Positions 25,924 through 33,454 of a stretch of DNA of 33,454 bases are shown one piece after another. The position numbers and the translations under genes were made by a program. This stretch comes from Hydrotalea flava (lineage in GTDB: Bacteria; Bacteroidota; Bacteroidia; Chitinophagales; Chitinophagaceae). The notes beneath the pieces are model-generated. The model did not search any database. It worked only from the letters and a program-made list of their open reading frames with translations, and was not told where the DNA came from. The stretch's first letter is position 1. Each line of letters starts with the position of its first letter. Where the stretch lies: contig NZ_LUHG01000085.1 of the NCBI RefSeq assembly GCF_001623405.1, forward strand, positions 1-33,454, given 5' to 3'.

Positions 25924-28695
25924 TTATTGTTTCAAAAACTGCCTTAAAACATATTGAAGAATACCTCCATGCCTGTAATATTCAACTTCAATTTCAGAAT
26001 CTAATCTGGCCAGTACATTAAATTGAGTAGCAGTACCATCGTCTTTGATTGCCGAAACGGTTAATTGTTTTAGTGGGGTTAAAGATTGATCAATACCCAT
26101 AATATTAAAAGTTTCTTTCCCGGTTAATCCAATACTTTCGGCGGTGGCTCCACCCAGGTATTGTAAAGGCAAAACGCCCATTCCAACTAAATTGCTCCTA
26201 TGAATGCGTTCATAACTTTCTGCCAGCACTGCTTTAATACCCAATAAAAAAGTACCCTTTGCAGCCCAGTCTCTTGATGAGCCACTACCATATTCCTTTC
26301 CTGCCAAAACCAACAAAGGCGTTTGTTGTTCCTTATATTTCATCGCAACATCATATACCAACATTTCTTCTCCTGTGGGCAAATAAACGGAATAGCCACC
26401 CTCTCTGTTGGCAATTTTATTTTTTATTCGAACATTGGCAAAAGTTCCGCGAACCATTACTTCATCATTTCCTCTGCGTGAACCGTATGAATTAAAATCG
26501 GATTTTTGTACTCCTTTGCTTAATAAATACTTTCCTGCAGCAGAAGATTCGGAGAATGATCCCGCAGGTGAAATATGATCTGTGGTAATACTATCACCCA
26601 ACATTAATAATACACGAGCATGTTCAATATTTTGAAATGGTGCAGGCTCATTGGGAAGATCCTTAAAAAAAGGGGCTTCTTTAATGTATGTGGAGTCGGT
26701 ACTCCATTCATATAATTTTTCTTTTGCTACCGGCAGATTTTGCCAAATACTATTTCCCTCAAAAATAGTTTGATAATTTTTTTCAAAATCATTGGGTGAT
26801 AATACCTGACGCATCACTGTTTGAATTTCTTCATTTGTTGGCCAAATATCTTTTAAATAAACGGGTTCCAGATTTCTGTCGAAACTAATTGGTTCGTTCA
26901 GTAAATCAATATCCACTCTGCCGGCCAATGCATATACCACTACCAACATAGGCGACATGAGAAAATTCATTTTTATTTGTGGATGTATTCGCGCTTCAAA
27001 ATTTCGGTTACCAGATAAAACAGATGCTACCACCAAATCGTTTTGTTCAACTGCTTTTGCAATATGAAAAGGTAACGGTCCTGAGTTGCCGATGCAAGAG
27101 GTGCAGCCATATCCTACTACATGAAATTGCAAAGCTTCCAAATCGCCCAGCAAATCAGCTTTTTTCAAATAATCTGTTACTACTTTTGAACCCGGTGCCA
27201 GTGAAGTTTTTACCCAGGGTTTCACATCAATACCCAGGTCTCTTGCTTTACGTGCTACCAAGCCGGCACCAATCATCACATAAGGATTAGAGGTATTGGT
27301 ACAGGAAGTGATGGCAGCTATTACTACTGCACCATCATTCAGCATAAACTTTTCTTCTCCCAAACTAACCCATACTTTTTTCATACCATTTTCAACCAAC
27401 ACTTCAACTACATTTGTTTCGGCAGATTTTGGTTCATGCATCGGCTGGCTGCCACCTTCTGCCTTCCATTTATCAATGAATTGTTCATTGGCTGTGATGT
27501 ATGCTCGTCCATAATTCGCTTTCAAAAGTTGAACAAATGTTTTTTTAAAATCTTTTAAAAGTATTTTATCCTGCGGTCGTTTGGGGCCGGATACAGTAGG
27601 CTCAACGGTAGACAGATCGAGTGTAATTACATCGGTATATTGTATCTGCTCATTGCCTGTTCTCCATAATAAATTGGCCTTACAATAATTTTCTACCAAG
27701 GTCAATTGTTCAGGAGAACGATTGCTTTCGCGCATGTACTCAATAGTTTTTGCATCTATTGGAAAGTAAGTTATTGTGCAACCAAACTCAGGAGACATAT
27801 TTCCAATTGTAGCACGATCGGGCACAGTTAAATGATCCAGCCCATCGCCAAACACTTCAACAAATTTTCCAACAACGCCATATTTTCTTAATAATGCAGC
27901 AATGGTTAATACCATATCTGTTGCTGTTGTACCCACGGGAAGTTTTCCGGTTAATTGCAATCCAATTACTTCCGGCATAATAAAATAAACCGGTTGCCCC
28001 AATAAAGCAGCTTCTGCTTCAATGCCACCAACACCCCAGGCTACCACTCCAATTCCATTTACCATAGGTGTATGACTATCAGTACCTACTAATGTATCGG
28101 GAAAGATTACTCCATCGCGTTCTATTACGCCTTTGGATAAATATTCCAAATTCACCTGGTGGCAAATACCCATTCCGGGAGGTACTACACTAAAATTATT
28201 AAATGCATGTTGTGCCCATTTTAAGAAGCGATAGCGTTCTTCATTTCTAACATATTCTTCCTGCATATTTTTATCGTATGCATAAGCAGTTCCAAAATAA
28301 TCAACCTGTACTGAATGATCTATCACCAAATCAACAGGTATTAAAGGATTTATGATATCGGGATTTTTACCTTTTTCAGCAACGGCTGTCCGTAATGATG
28401 CAATATCAACCACGGCAGGAACGCCTGTAAAATCCTGCATCAATACTCTTGCCGGTTTAAATGAAATATCTTTATCGGATGCTTTAGGTTTCCAATTTAA
28501 TATGGTTTCTACATTTTCTTTGGTAACAGCAAAATCGTCAAAATTTCGAAGCGCATTTTCTAATAATATTCTAATTGAGAAAGGCATTTTACTAACGGCA
28601 TATCCTTTACGTTCTAATTCAGGAAGGCTATAGTATACAAAACTACCTTTAGCTGTTTGAAGTGTTTTTGTGATGCTTAAAAAATCGTTCTTCAT
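25924..28695 (-). CDS. acnA: Aconitate hydratase A
   Basis: Aconitase isomerises citrate to isocitrate in the TCA cycle with a [4Fe-4S] cluster. The 923-residue protein is of AcnA/IRP type. It begins MKNDFLSITKTLQTAKGSFVYYSLPELE and has VLMQDFTGVPAVVDIASLR, HSVQVD, VGTDSHTPMVNGIGVVAWGVGGIEAEA, the cluster cysteines in AAITSCTNTSNP and GYGCTSCIGNSGPL, and the swivel domain with LGDSITTDHISPAGS, FNSYGSRRGNDEVM and AGKEYGSGSSRDWAAKG. The frame is open 12 codons further upstream (28731), but family members start at the chosen ATG. It is transcribed alone. Confidence 0.96.
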   Translation of the reverse strand: MKNDFLSITKTLQTAKGSFVYYSLPELERKGYAVSKMPFSIRILLENALRNFDDFAVTKENVETILNWKPKASDKDISFKPARVLMQDFTGVPAVVDIASLRTAVAEKGKNPDIINPLIPVDLVIDHSVQVDYFGTAYAYDKNMQEEYVRNEERYRFLKWAQHAFNNFSVVPPGMGICHQVNLEYLSKGVIERDGVIFPDTLVGTDSHTPMVNGIGVVAWGVGGIEAEAALLGQPVYFIMPEVIGLQLTGKLPVGTTATDMVLTIAALLRKYGVVGKFVEVFGDGLDHLTVPDRATIGNMSPEFGCTITYFPIDAKTIEYMRESNRSPEQLTLVENYCKANLLWRTGNEQIQYTDVITLDLSTVEPTVSGPKRPQDKILLKDFKKTFVQLLKANYGRAYITANEQFIDKWKAEGGSQPMHEPKSAETNVVEVLVENGMKKVWVSLGEEKFMLNDGAVVIAAITSCTNTSNPYVMIGAGLVARKARDLGIDVKPWVKTSLAPGSKVVTDYLKKADLLGDLEALQFHVVGYGCTSCIGNSGPLPFHIAKAVEQNDLVVASVLSGNRNFEARIHPQIKMNFLMSPMLVVVYALAGRVDIDLLNEPISFDRNLEPVYLKDIWPTNEEIQTVMRQVLSPNDFEKNYQTIFEGNSIWQNLPVAKEKLYEWSTDSTYIKEAPFFKDLPNEPAPFQNIEHARVLLMLGDSITTDHISPAGSFSESSAAGKYLLSKGVQKSDFNSYGSRRGNDEVMVRGTFANVRIKNKIANREGGYSVYLPTGEEMLVYDVAMKYKEQQTPLLVLAGKEYGSGSSRDWAAKGTFLLGIKAVLAESYERIHRSNLVGMGVLPLQYLGGATAESIGLTGKETFNIMGIDQSLTPLKQLTVSAIKDDGTATQFNVLARLDSEIEVEYYRHGGILQYVLRQFLKQ

Positions 28696-28885
28696 ACGGA
28701 AAATTTTATGGTGAAGAAATAAAGTATGCAAGCATAATAAGCAAGAACAAATGAAAACTGTGTGAATTTATACAGCTATGCCACTCAAATGTTATTGCAG
28801 TAAAATGGCGTATAAATTTACTTCATTTTAATGGAAGGAAGGAAACATTTTATTTTAAAGGGAAGATAAAAATTAGCTGAAATAC

Positions 28886-29590
28886 TTAAAATGATAATGT
28901 TTCATGGAAAGCTTGTATATACTTTTCAACATACAGCTGTTTTTGTTTTTGCCTGTACTGCATAATAAATCGGGGATGCGCTAACGGTATAATTTTTTGA
29001 AAGAAATTGAACGCCTCATTCAATTGTTGAATGTACTTATAATTTTTACCGCTTCCCAAACAAAAAGCAGTATGGGTATAAATGCCAAAATGAATTTGTT
29101 GCTGCAATGATTGAAGTATAAATGGCTTTAATGCTGTTTGCAAATCTTTGTCATCATAATAATTGAAATTCACGAATTTATTTGCACTTGTTTGTTTTGC
29201 AAAACCCAGCGGAACAATGGAATTGATATAAAAGTATTGATAAAATACCTGTGTACCTCCAAAAGCCTGAATCATATCATAAATAAAAACAGAAGAAAGT
29301 TCATGTGTTTCTTTACCTATATAAGGTATACCACATGCACTAGTTAACCGTTTGGTATCAGTAAAAGGAACACCGGTAACTGCAGCACCAAAACGGCCCG
29401 GGTTAATACCGATGATAAAAAAACGTTTCTTTTGATCATCGTAAAACTTTTTGTAAAAACTTTTCATTAACTGAATAGCACCCTCATTATTTTGAAAGGG
29501 GTTCATTGCAACAATGGTTTTAGGCAAAGGAATATTTAATGATAGTTCTTTGTTAAAACGAATAACGCTATCTGCAAAAGTTTTTTTCAT
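28886..29590 (-). CDS. SMUG2-like uracil-DNA glycosylase family protein (DUF4918)
   Basis: A 234-residue protein of the uracil-DNA glycosylase superfamily, closest by motif to the SMUG2/DUF4918 group. The active-site loop reads FFIIGINPGRFGAAVTGVPFTDTKRL (motif GINPGRFG at 61-68), INSIVPLGF follows near 122-130, and HPRFIMQYR (205-213) supplies the second, leucine-loop-like motif. Members excise uracil or deaminated bases in base-excision repair. Upstream ATGs (29596 and 29647) would add up to 19 residues with no family match. The Acr3 gene ends 97 bases upstream on the same strand, so cotranscription is possible. Confidence 0.85.
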   Translation of the reverse strand: MKKTFADSVIRFNKELSLNIPLPKTIVAMNPFQNNEGAIQLMKSFYKKFYDDQKKRFFIIGINPGRFGAAVTGVPFTDTKRLTSACGIPYIGKETHELSSVFIYDMIQAFGGTQVFYQYFYINSIVPLGFAKQTSANKFVNFNYYDDKDLQTALKPFILQSLQQQIHFGIYTHTAFCLGSGKNYKYIQQLNEAFNFFQKIIPLAHPRFIMQYRQKQKQLYVEKYIQAFHETLSF

Positions 29591-29687
29591 TACCATATTA
29601 GCTTCACAGCATTCAAACCAAACAATAAAGTTATTGTTTGAACCCATAGCGAAACCTTAAAATAATGAAAGGAACGAAATTTTATAC

Positions 29688-30779
29688 TTATTCCGGCTCC
29701 TGCGCAGCAGTAACTTTAGGTGCATACCATTTATCACGTATCCAGAATGCAACATTTACCAATGTAATTAAAGCAGGCACTTCAACCAGCGGACCAATTA
29801 CGCCGGCAAATGCTTCCCCACTATTGATGCCAAATACACCAATTGCTACAGCAATGGCCAATTCAAAATTGTTACCGGCAGCAGTAAAAGCAATAGATGC
29901 ATTCACCGAATAATCTGCACCCATCTTTTTCCCGATAAAGAAACTCACCAAAAACATAATGGCAAAATAAATAACCAGCGGTAATGCTATACGCAGCACA
30001 TCAAAAGGAATCTGAACAATCAATTCACCCTTTAAACTAAACATCACCACAATTGTAAGTAAAAGTGCAATTAAGGTAATAGGTGAAACAAAAGGTATAA
30101 ACTTATTTTTATACCACTCTTCGCCTTTGGCTTTCAATAAAAAATAGCGGGTTAAAAACCCGGCAACAAAAGGAATTCCTAAATAGATGGCAACACTTTC
30201 TGCAATATGTCCAATGGTAATATCGACTGTATTGCCTGAAAATCCAAAAAGAGGTGGTAAAACAGTAATAAAAAAGTAAGCATATACACTATACAACAAT
30301 ACCTGAAAAATACTGTTCAGTGCTACCAATCCAGCTGCATATTCCCTGTTGCCTGCTGCTAATTCATTCCATACTATCACCATCGCAATACAACGAGCCA
30401 ATCCAATTAAAATGAGCCCTGTCATATAAGCAGGATAATTGTGCAAAAAAATAATGGCAAGAAAAAACATCAAAAAAGGCCCAATCATCCAATTCAGAAA
30501 AAGTGACACACTTAAAACCCTTGTATTTTTAAATACTTCTTTTAACTTGTTGTATTTTACTTTGGTAAATGGCGGGTACATCATTAATATTAAACCGATA
30601 GCCAACGGAATATTGGTGGTACCTGATGAAAATGAATTAATAAAATTAGCGGATGAAGGAAAAAAATAGCCAATAGATACACCGACTGCCATCGCCAGAA
30701 ATATCCACAATGTTAAGTATCTGTCTAAAAAACTCAAATGTTTTCTTTCTTGTGCAGGAGCGCAATTATTTGCTGCCAT
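29688..30779 (-). CDS. Arsenite efflux transporter, Acr3 family
   Basis: Acr3 pumps arsenite out through the inner membrane, driven by the proton gradient. The 363-residue protein has about ten hydrophobic helices, for example [50 protein letters not shown] and [20 protein letters not shown]. The essential cysteine is Cys130 in [19 protein letters not shown], and the conserved Glu is near residue 346. This is the BART/Acr3 fold and not ArsB. No arsR or arsC lies in the window, but an ArsR-like palindrome is upstream. The product ends with a short polar tail. Confidence 0.92.
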   Translation of the reverse strand: MAANNCAPAQERKHLSFLDRYLTLWIFLAMAVGVSIGYFFPSSANFINSFSSGTTNIPLAIGLILMMYPPFTKVKYNKLKEVFKNTRVLSVSLFLNWMIGPFLMFFLAIIFLHNYPAYMTGLILIGLARCIAMVIVWNELAAGNREYAAGLVALNSIFQVLLYSVYAYFFITVLPPLFGFSGNTVDITIGHIAESVAIYLGIPFVAGFLTRYFLLKAKGEEWYKNKFIPFVSPITLIALLLTIVVMFSLKGELIVQIPFDVLRIALPLVIYFAIMFLVSFFIGKKMGADYSVNASIAFTAAGNNFELAIAVAIGVFGINSGEAFAGVIGPLVEVPALITLVNVAFWIRDKWYAPKVTAAQEPE

Positions 30780-30818
30780 AACTAAATTTTTTTGATGGGA
30801 ATAAATTTTAGTAATTCA

Positions 30819-30834
30819 ATCGCAATATTACGAT
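30819..30834. promoter_or_regulatory. Putative ArsR operator upstream of the arsenite pump gene
   Basis: ATCGCAATATTACGAT is a 16-base near-palindrome (ATCG-N8-CGAT with AATATT in the centre and one mismatched pair). It lies 40 bases before the Acr3 start. ArsR-family sites of this ATCG...CGAT type are familiar upstream of arsenic genes. The repressor itself is not in the window. Confidence 0.5.
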
Positions 30835-31275
30835 GTTTTGATGATTTTGCTTTTATGATTTTGCAATTGTTGAAATAAAGTATGGAGGTTTACTAAATGA
30901 GGGTAAATAATATTATTTGCAAAAAGTAATATAGGGCTGGTAAAATTTTTAAATGTGCAATTCAAAATCTGCTAAAATCATATTTTGCTTTATCACCATT
31001 TAAATAAAATAAATTTTACATTGTATTTGCGGGGCATTTCCATTAATCCATTTTATTCCGCTTCCTGGATAATTTGGAGCTTCTCTGTTTCGCTCCATTT
31101 TATGCGTTGTCTGCTTATCATACCTTAAATTTAAGGTGTTGTGCTATTAAAAATCCTTATTAGTTTGAAACTTATTTAATAGCACAACACGTTATTCTTT
31201 AATATTTTTTAGCAAGCAACAATGCCAAACTCATTTATTCGTAAAAAAGGTAGGGATATAAAGCCAGGTTACTGT
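30835..31275. other. Intergenic region without a recognisable gene
   Basis: About 440 bases between the Acr3 operator and the DUF5723 gene. I find no coding frame with family-like sequence and no tRNA. It holds the nested inverted repeats at 31123-31190, listed separately. Confidence 0.6.
31123..31190. repeat. Nested inverted repeats (palindrome plus 16-bp stem)
   Basis: CCTTAAATTTAAGG (31123-31136) is a perfect 14-base palindrome. It shares its last G with GTGTTGTGCTATTAAA (31136-31151), which pairs perfectly with TTTAATAGCACAACAC (31175-31190) across a 23-base loop. The loop itself contains AGTTTGAAACT, a shorter dyad. No T tract follows on the plus strand at once. It could be a structured RNA, a bidirectional terminator, a protein-binding site or a repeat family. 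Confidence 0.7.
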
Positions 31276-32715
31276 TTATTCTACAGGGCAATCCAATCTT
31301 GTTTTTATTTTTTTAGGAGCCGGTGTAAAATGCAGGGCAATATATCCCCCACCATTTAATTGCTGCATTTTTCCAAATAACCAACCTACATTATGCATAC
31401 CTATTAGCAATGGCCCTGCTTTTAAAGCAGCGCCTGCCCATAGCTGGCCCTGTGTATTATATTGAATGGGTAAATAAACGCCCCATGTTCTCGTTTCCCA
31501 CCGGGGTGTTATGGTTACTAAGTTTAATTCCCTTGTTTTGATTTTATTATAGGGTTCTGCAGAATAAAAATTTACATTCAGTTGCCCGTTGATGTAAAAA
31601 TTATTGTTTAGGTTTTTATCAACCGATATCAATAAGCGGGTAGGTATTGTAATGCTGAACTCAGATGAAAGCGTATCAACCAGGTTCATTGTTTGTAACA
31701 AAGAATCCCTAAATTTTTTTAATGAAGTTGCGTTAAGGAACTGTTGCCGTAAGCGGTTTGCCGTAATATTTGTTTTCGGGATACCTGCATAAAATGAACC
31801 GCCGGCTGGATCAAATCTGTTAGCGCCAATATCCATGATGCTTACGCCAATCTTCCAGTTATAATCAGTTTCATACCCTGGTTTTGTTTCGTCAATTTCA
31901 TCTTTTTTAATTAAATATTCCATGCCTAAACTTAAGCTGAATGCTGTTCGGGTATTTTTTAAAAAAGATTTAATAGCTGCTGCTGTAATAGCATTGGTAT
32001 CTGCAAGGTCATAATTTTTTGAATATTCGGCTGTGGCAGTTCCCCCGGTTATAATTTGGTAATAATTATTTTGTGCATCAGGATATTCCCGGTAGGTTAG
32101 TTTATTTACCTGGCTGAAGGCGCCCGATAAACCCCTCATAATTCCTAATGTAATGCCGCCGGATACCCGGTGCTGGGCGTCATCAATCCATATCTGCGAA
32201 TAATTGATATCACCTTCTATCCATCCCGCATGTGTTGCAAAGCCACTCAGGTAATCAGTATTGGTATTGGCATGTAAAAAACCGCTAAAAGAGGTAATGC
32301 TGTCGTATGCGGTAAAAGTACTGGTTTTTACATGATTGTAGGTTCTGCCCCTTAAACCAAAAGCAATGGCCTTATTCCTGCCAATGGCAAAACGCAGATT
32401 CAGGATATTCATATCAATCGCGGCATTAAAAAAACGGCTTCTTTTTCCTTCAGTTATATTAACGGTTGTGCTATCAAAATTGGATAACGAAAAATGATTG
32501 AAGGCAATCAATGAATTGGTGGTTGTTCCCTGTAACGAAAATATATTCAGGTCCCATTTCATGGGCGCATTAACTGTACTTGCAGGATTATTATACATAC
32601 CAAAAACACCTGCATATTTTGAACCGTTGAGCGCATGGTAATTCTGCGATTGAACAGATTGATGCAATATCAATACTAAAAAAAGTAATAGTATTTTATA
32701 CCGTAGGTAATTCAT
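31276..32715 (-). CDS. DUF5723 family outer-membrane protein
   Basis: A 479-residue protein with a clear signal peptide (YLRYKILLLFLVLILHQSVQSQ), followed by beta-strand-rich sequence and many Asn/Thr/aromatic residues, as in a surface barrel. The N-terminal GVFGMYNNPASTVNAPMKWDLNIFS is typical of DUF5723, a Bacteroidetes family also related to the PorV/FadL-like style. Later strands include AIAFGLRGRTYNHV, VSGGITLGIMRGLSGAF, TAFSLSLGMEYLI, KIGVSIMDIGANRF and PIQYNTQGQLWAGAALKAGP. The C-terminus (KIKTRLDCPVE) is polar and not a final aromatic. Function is unknown. It is transcribed alone, as far as can be seen. Confidence 0.82.
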   Translation of the reverse strand: MNYLRYKILLLFLVLILHQSVQSQNYHALNGSKYAGVFGMYNNPASTVNAPMKWDLNIFSLQGTTTNSLIAFNHFSLSNFDSTTVNITEGKRSRFFNAAIDMNILNLRFAIGRNKAIAFGLRGRTYNHVKTSTFTAYDSITSFSGFLHANTNTDYLSGFATHAGWIEGDINYSQIWIDDAQHRVSGGITLGIMRGLSGAFSQVNKLTYREYPDAQNNYYQIITGGTATAEYSKNYDLADTNAITAAAIKSFLKNTRTAFSLSLGMEYLIKKDEIDETKPGYETDYNWKIGVSIMDIGANRFDPAGGSFYAGIPKTNITANRLRQQFLNATSLKKFRDSLLQTMNLVDTLSSEFSITIPTRLLISVDKNLNNNFYINGQLNVNFYSAEPYNKIKTRELNLVTITPRWETRTWGVYLPIQYNTQGQLWAGAALKAGPLLIGMHNVGWLFGKMQQLNGGGYIALHFTPAPKKIKTRLDCPVE

Positions 32716-32813
32716 ATTGGATGGGTGCTAAAATAAGTTAAAAACGAATGCCTGCATTTCTTTACCGGAGAAGATATGCAGGCATTTATAACGCTGGTTA
32801 TCTCATGGGATAA

Positions 32814-33014
32814 AACGTTATCTCCTTCCGGGATATTGTTGCAGCGCCACTTCTTCTTGAAATTACTGTAGAACTGCAAAGGGTTATTAAAGAAAACAAT
32901 GTTACAAGAGTACTTGCCAGGGATGATAAAGGATGTTTTCACTTTCACCCCATTTCATTAACACTAGGAAAAAGTTGGTCTTTTTCGAATGGATTTATTT
33001 CTATAAGTGATTAA
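32814..33014 (+). other. Open frame without a start codon, possible gene remnant
   Basis: The frame runs from just after a TAA (32811-32813) to a TAA at 33012-33014. It encodes 66 residues with coding-like composition (DIVAAPLLLEITVELQ, VIKENNVTRVLARDDKG) but has no Met. A second frame just upstream (MQAFITLVISWDKTLSPSG) could join it through a frameshift near 32828. No family is recognised. It may be a decayed gene or a chance open frame. Confidence 0.25.
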
Positions 33015-33071
33015 GGAGAGGAGATTCTAAAAAATTTGTTGTTTTTAAATAATTATGAAATTGGCAATGTG

Positions 33072-33103
33072 AATGTAATAGATGGTAGTTTCCCTATTAC
33101 ATT
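33072..33103. repeat. Inverted repeat, 10-bp arms
   Basis: AATGTAATAG (33072-33081) and CTATTACATT (33094-33103) are perfect inverse copies with a 12-base spacer. This is compatible with a dyad operator or an RNA hairpin; no T tract follows. Confidence 0.6.
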
Positions 33104-33191
33104 AATTCTACATTTTAGCAATTAAAAAAATTTTCTTATGTTTAAATTGATTTTAAATCATTTTTGTCCGACAAAACTTAACTTAAAAATC

Positions 33192-33222
33192 CCTGTAATC
33201 CTTTGCTTCAAAGGATTACAGG
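33192..33222 (-). terminator. Perfect 14-bp hairpin, probable minus-strand terminator
   Basis: CCTGTAATCCTTTG (33192-33205) pairs perfectly with CAAAGGATTACAGG (33209-33222) across a 3-base loop. Read on the minus strand it is followed by GATTTTTAAG, so it may terminate a minus-strand transcript that begins further right. The plus-strand side has no T tract. Confidence 0.5.
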
Positions 33223-33247
33223 CTAAAAAATGATTGTTTCAAAATTT

Positions 33248-33269
33248 GGGGAAGTACCCCATTGTTTTT
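33248..33269 (+). terminator. Weak GGGG/CCCC hairpin followed by T tract
   Basis: GGGG (33248-33251) and CCCC (33257-33260) enclose a 5-base loop and are followed by ATTGTTTTT. The stem is short, so terminator function is only possible. Confidence 0.35.
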
Positions 33270-33270
33270 A

Positions 33271-33309
33271 TGGAGAAAATGCAAAGGATGCGTTGTGCGT
33301 TTTTCTCCA
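33271..33309. repeat. Inverted repeat, 9-bp arms
   Basis: TGGAGAAAA (33271-33279) and TTTTCTCCA (33301-33309) are perfect inverse copies with a 21-base spacer that begins and ends with further partial pairing. Role unknown. Confidence 0.5.
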
Positions 33310-33454
33310 GGCTTTATAGGTGTCTTTCCTGTTTTCCTCACTGGGACACCCTAAAAGTTGAATATTTTAGCCAGGATTCGATGTTCTTCTGTTAGTATTA
33401 GTTTTTTTCTGATGATTTGTTTAGATGTAGGTAACATAATTTCAATTTCAAAAA

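Larger units (their letters stand above)
33015..33454. other. Intergenic end of window with several hairpins, no gene seen
   Basis: No supported coding frame occurs in these 440 bases. Inverted repeats occur at 33072-33103, 33192-33222, 33248-33260 and 33271-33309. An upstream gene may start beyond the window. Confidence 0.5.

Noticed and set aside
30835-31275. tRNA or known structured RNA in the larger intergenic gap
   Set aside because: The arms do not form a cloverleaf, no T-loop GTTCRA sequence is present, and no known RNA family was recognised.
32712-32948. Minus-strand open frame of 78 codons upstream of the DUF5723 gene
   Set aside because: Its stop falls within the DUF5723 start region and its sequence is not protein-like; the plus strand here has better coding character.
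33351-33437. Minus-strand frame of 28 codons starting MLPTSKQIIRKK near the window end
   Set aside because: Too short, with no family match. It was considered as the start of a transposase because of nearby inverted repeats, but nothing else supports that.

Overview
The window is about 33 kb of AT-rich bacterial chromosome, most likely from a member of the Bacteroidetes, and probably the Chitinophagaceae or a near relative. The clues are: promoters of the Bacteroidetes type (TTTG, about 19 bases, then TAnnTTTG); almost no Shine-Dalgarno sites; a DUF2795 protein, a DUF5723 outer-membrane protein, a YaiO-family barrel and a SMUG2-like DUF4918 glycosylase; a small RRM RNA-binding protein; and menaquinone synthesis through futalosine. 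No tRNA, rRNA, CRISPR array or complete insertion sequence was seen.

Layout. 1-13 kb is mostly housekeeping: the 3' part of dxs, a PTPS/QueD-type enzyme, a secreted phosphodiesterase-like phosphatase, mqnB and mqnD, a photolyase, a class IV aminotransferase, a Nif3-like protein, a coiled-coil zinc-ribbon protein, a secreted TPR protein, recN and fabI. 13-16.3 kb holds a DUF2795 protein, a LolD-like ATPase, a cobalamin adenosyltransferase, a MacB/LolD-type ATPase, gatC and a periplasmic thioredoxin.

16.5-23.0 kb is the most distinctive region. A degenerate response-regulator receiver overlaps a membrane-anchored HEAT-repeat protein. These are followed by a 1199-residue protein that joins a processive GT2 glycosyltransferase to an LTA-synthase-like phosphotransferase/sulfatase domain. 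A TPR plus beta-barrel protein of the YaiO family converges on it. Together they look like a synthase-dependent exopolysaccharide assembly, modification and export system with a phosphorylation-independent receiver. That function is inference.

23.2-25.3 kb has an RRM protein and then a decayed two-gene unit: a truncated secreted protein running into a BamA/D15-type barrel pseudogene. The barrel carries several stops, at least two other frame changes and an exact 7-bp tandem duplication. 25.4-32.7 kb has a DUF488 protein, aconitase, a SMUG2-like glycosylase, an Acr3 arsenite pump with an ArsR-like operator, a 0.5-kb intergenic region with nested inverted repeats, and a DUF5723 outer-membrane protein. 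The last 0.7 kb has no convincing gene but contains several hairpins and a Met-less open frame that may be a gene remnant.
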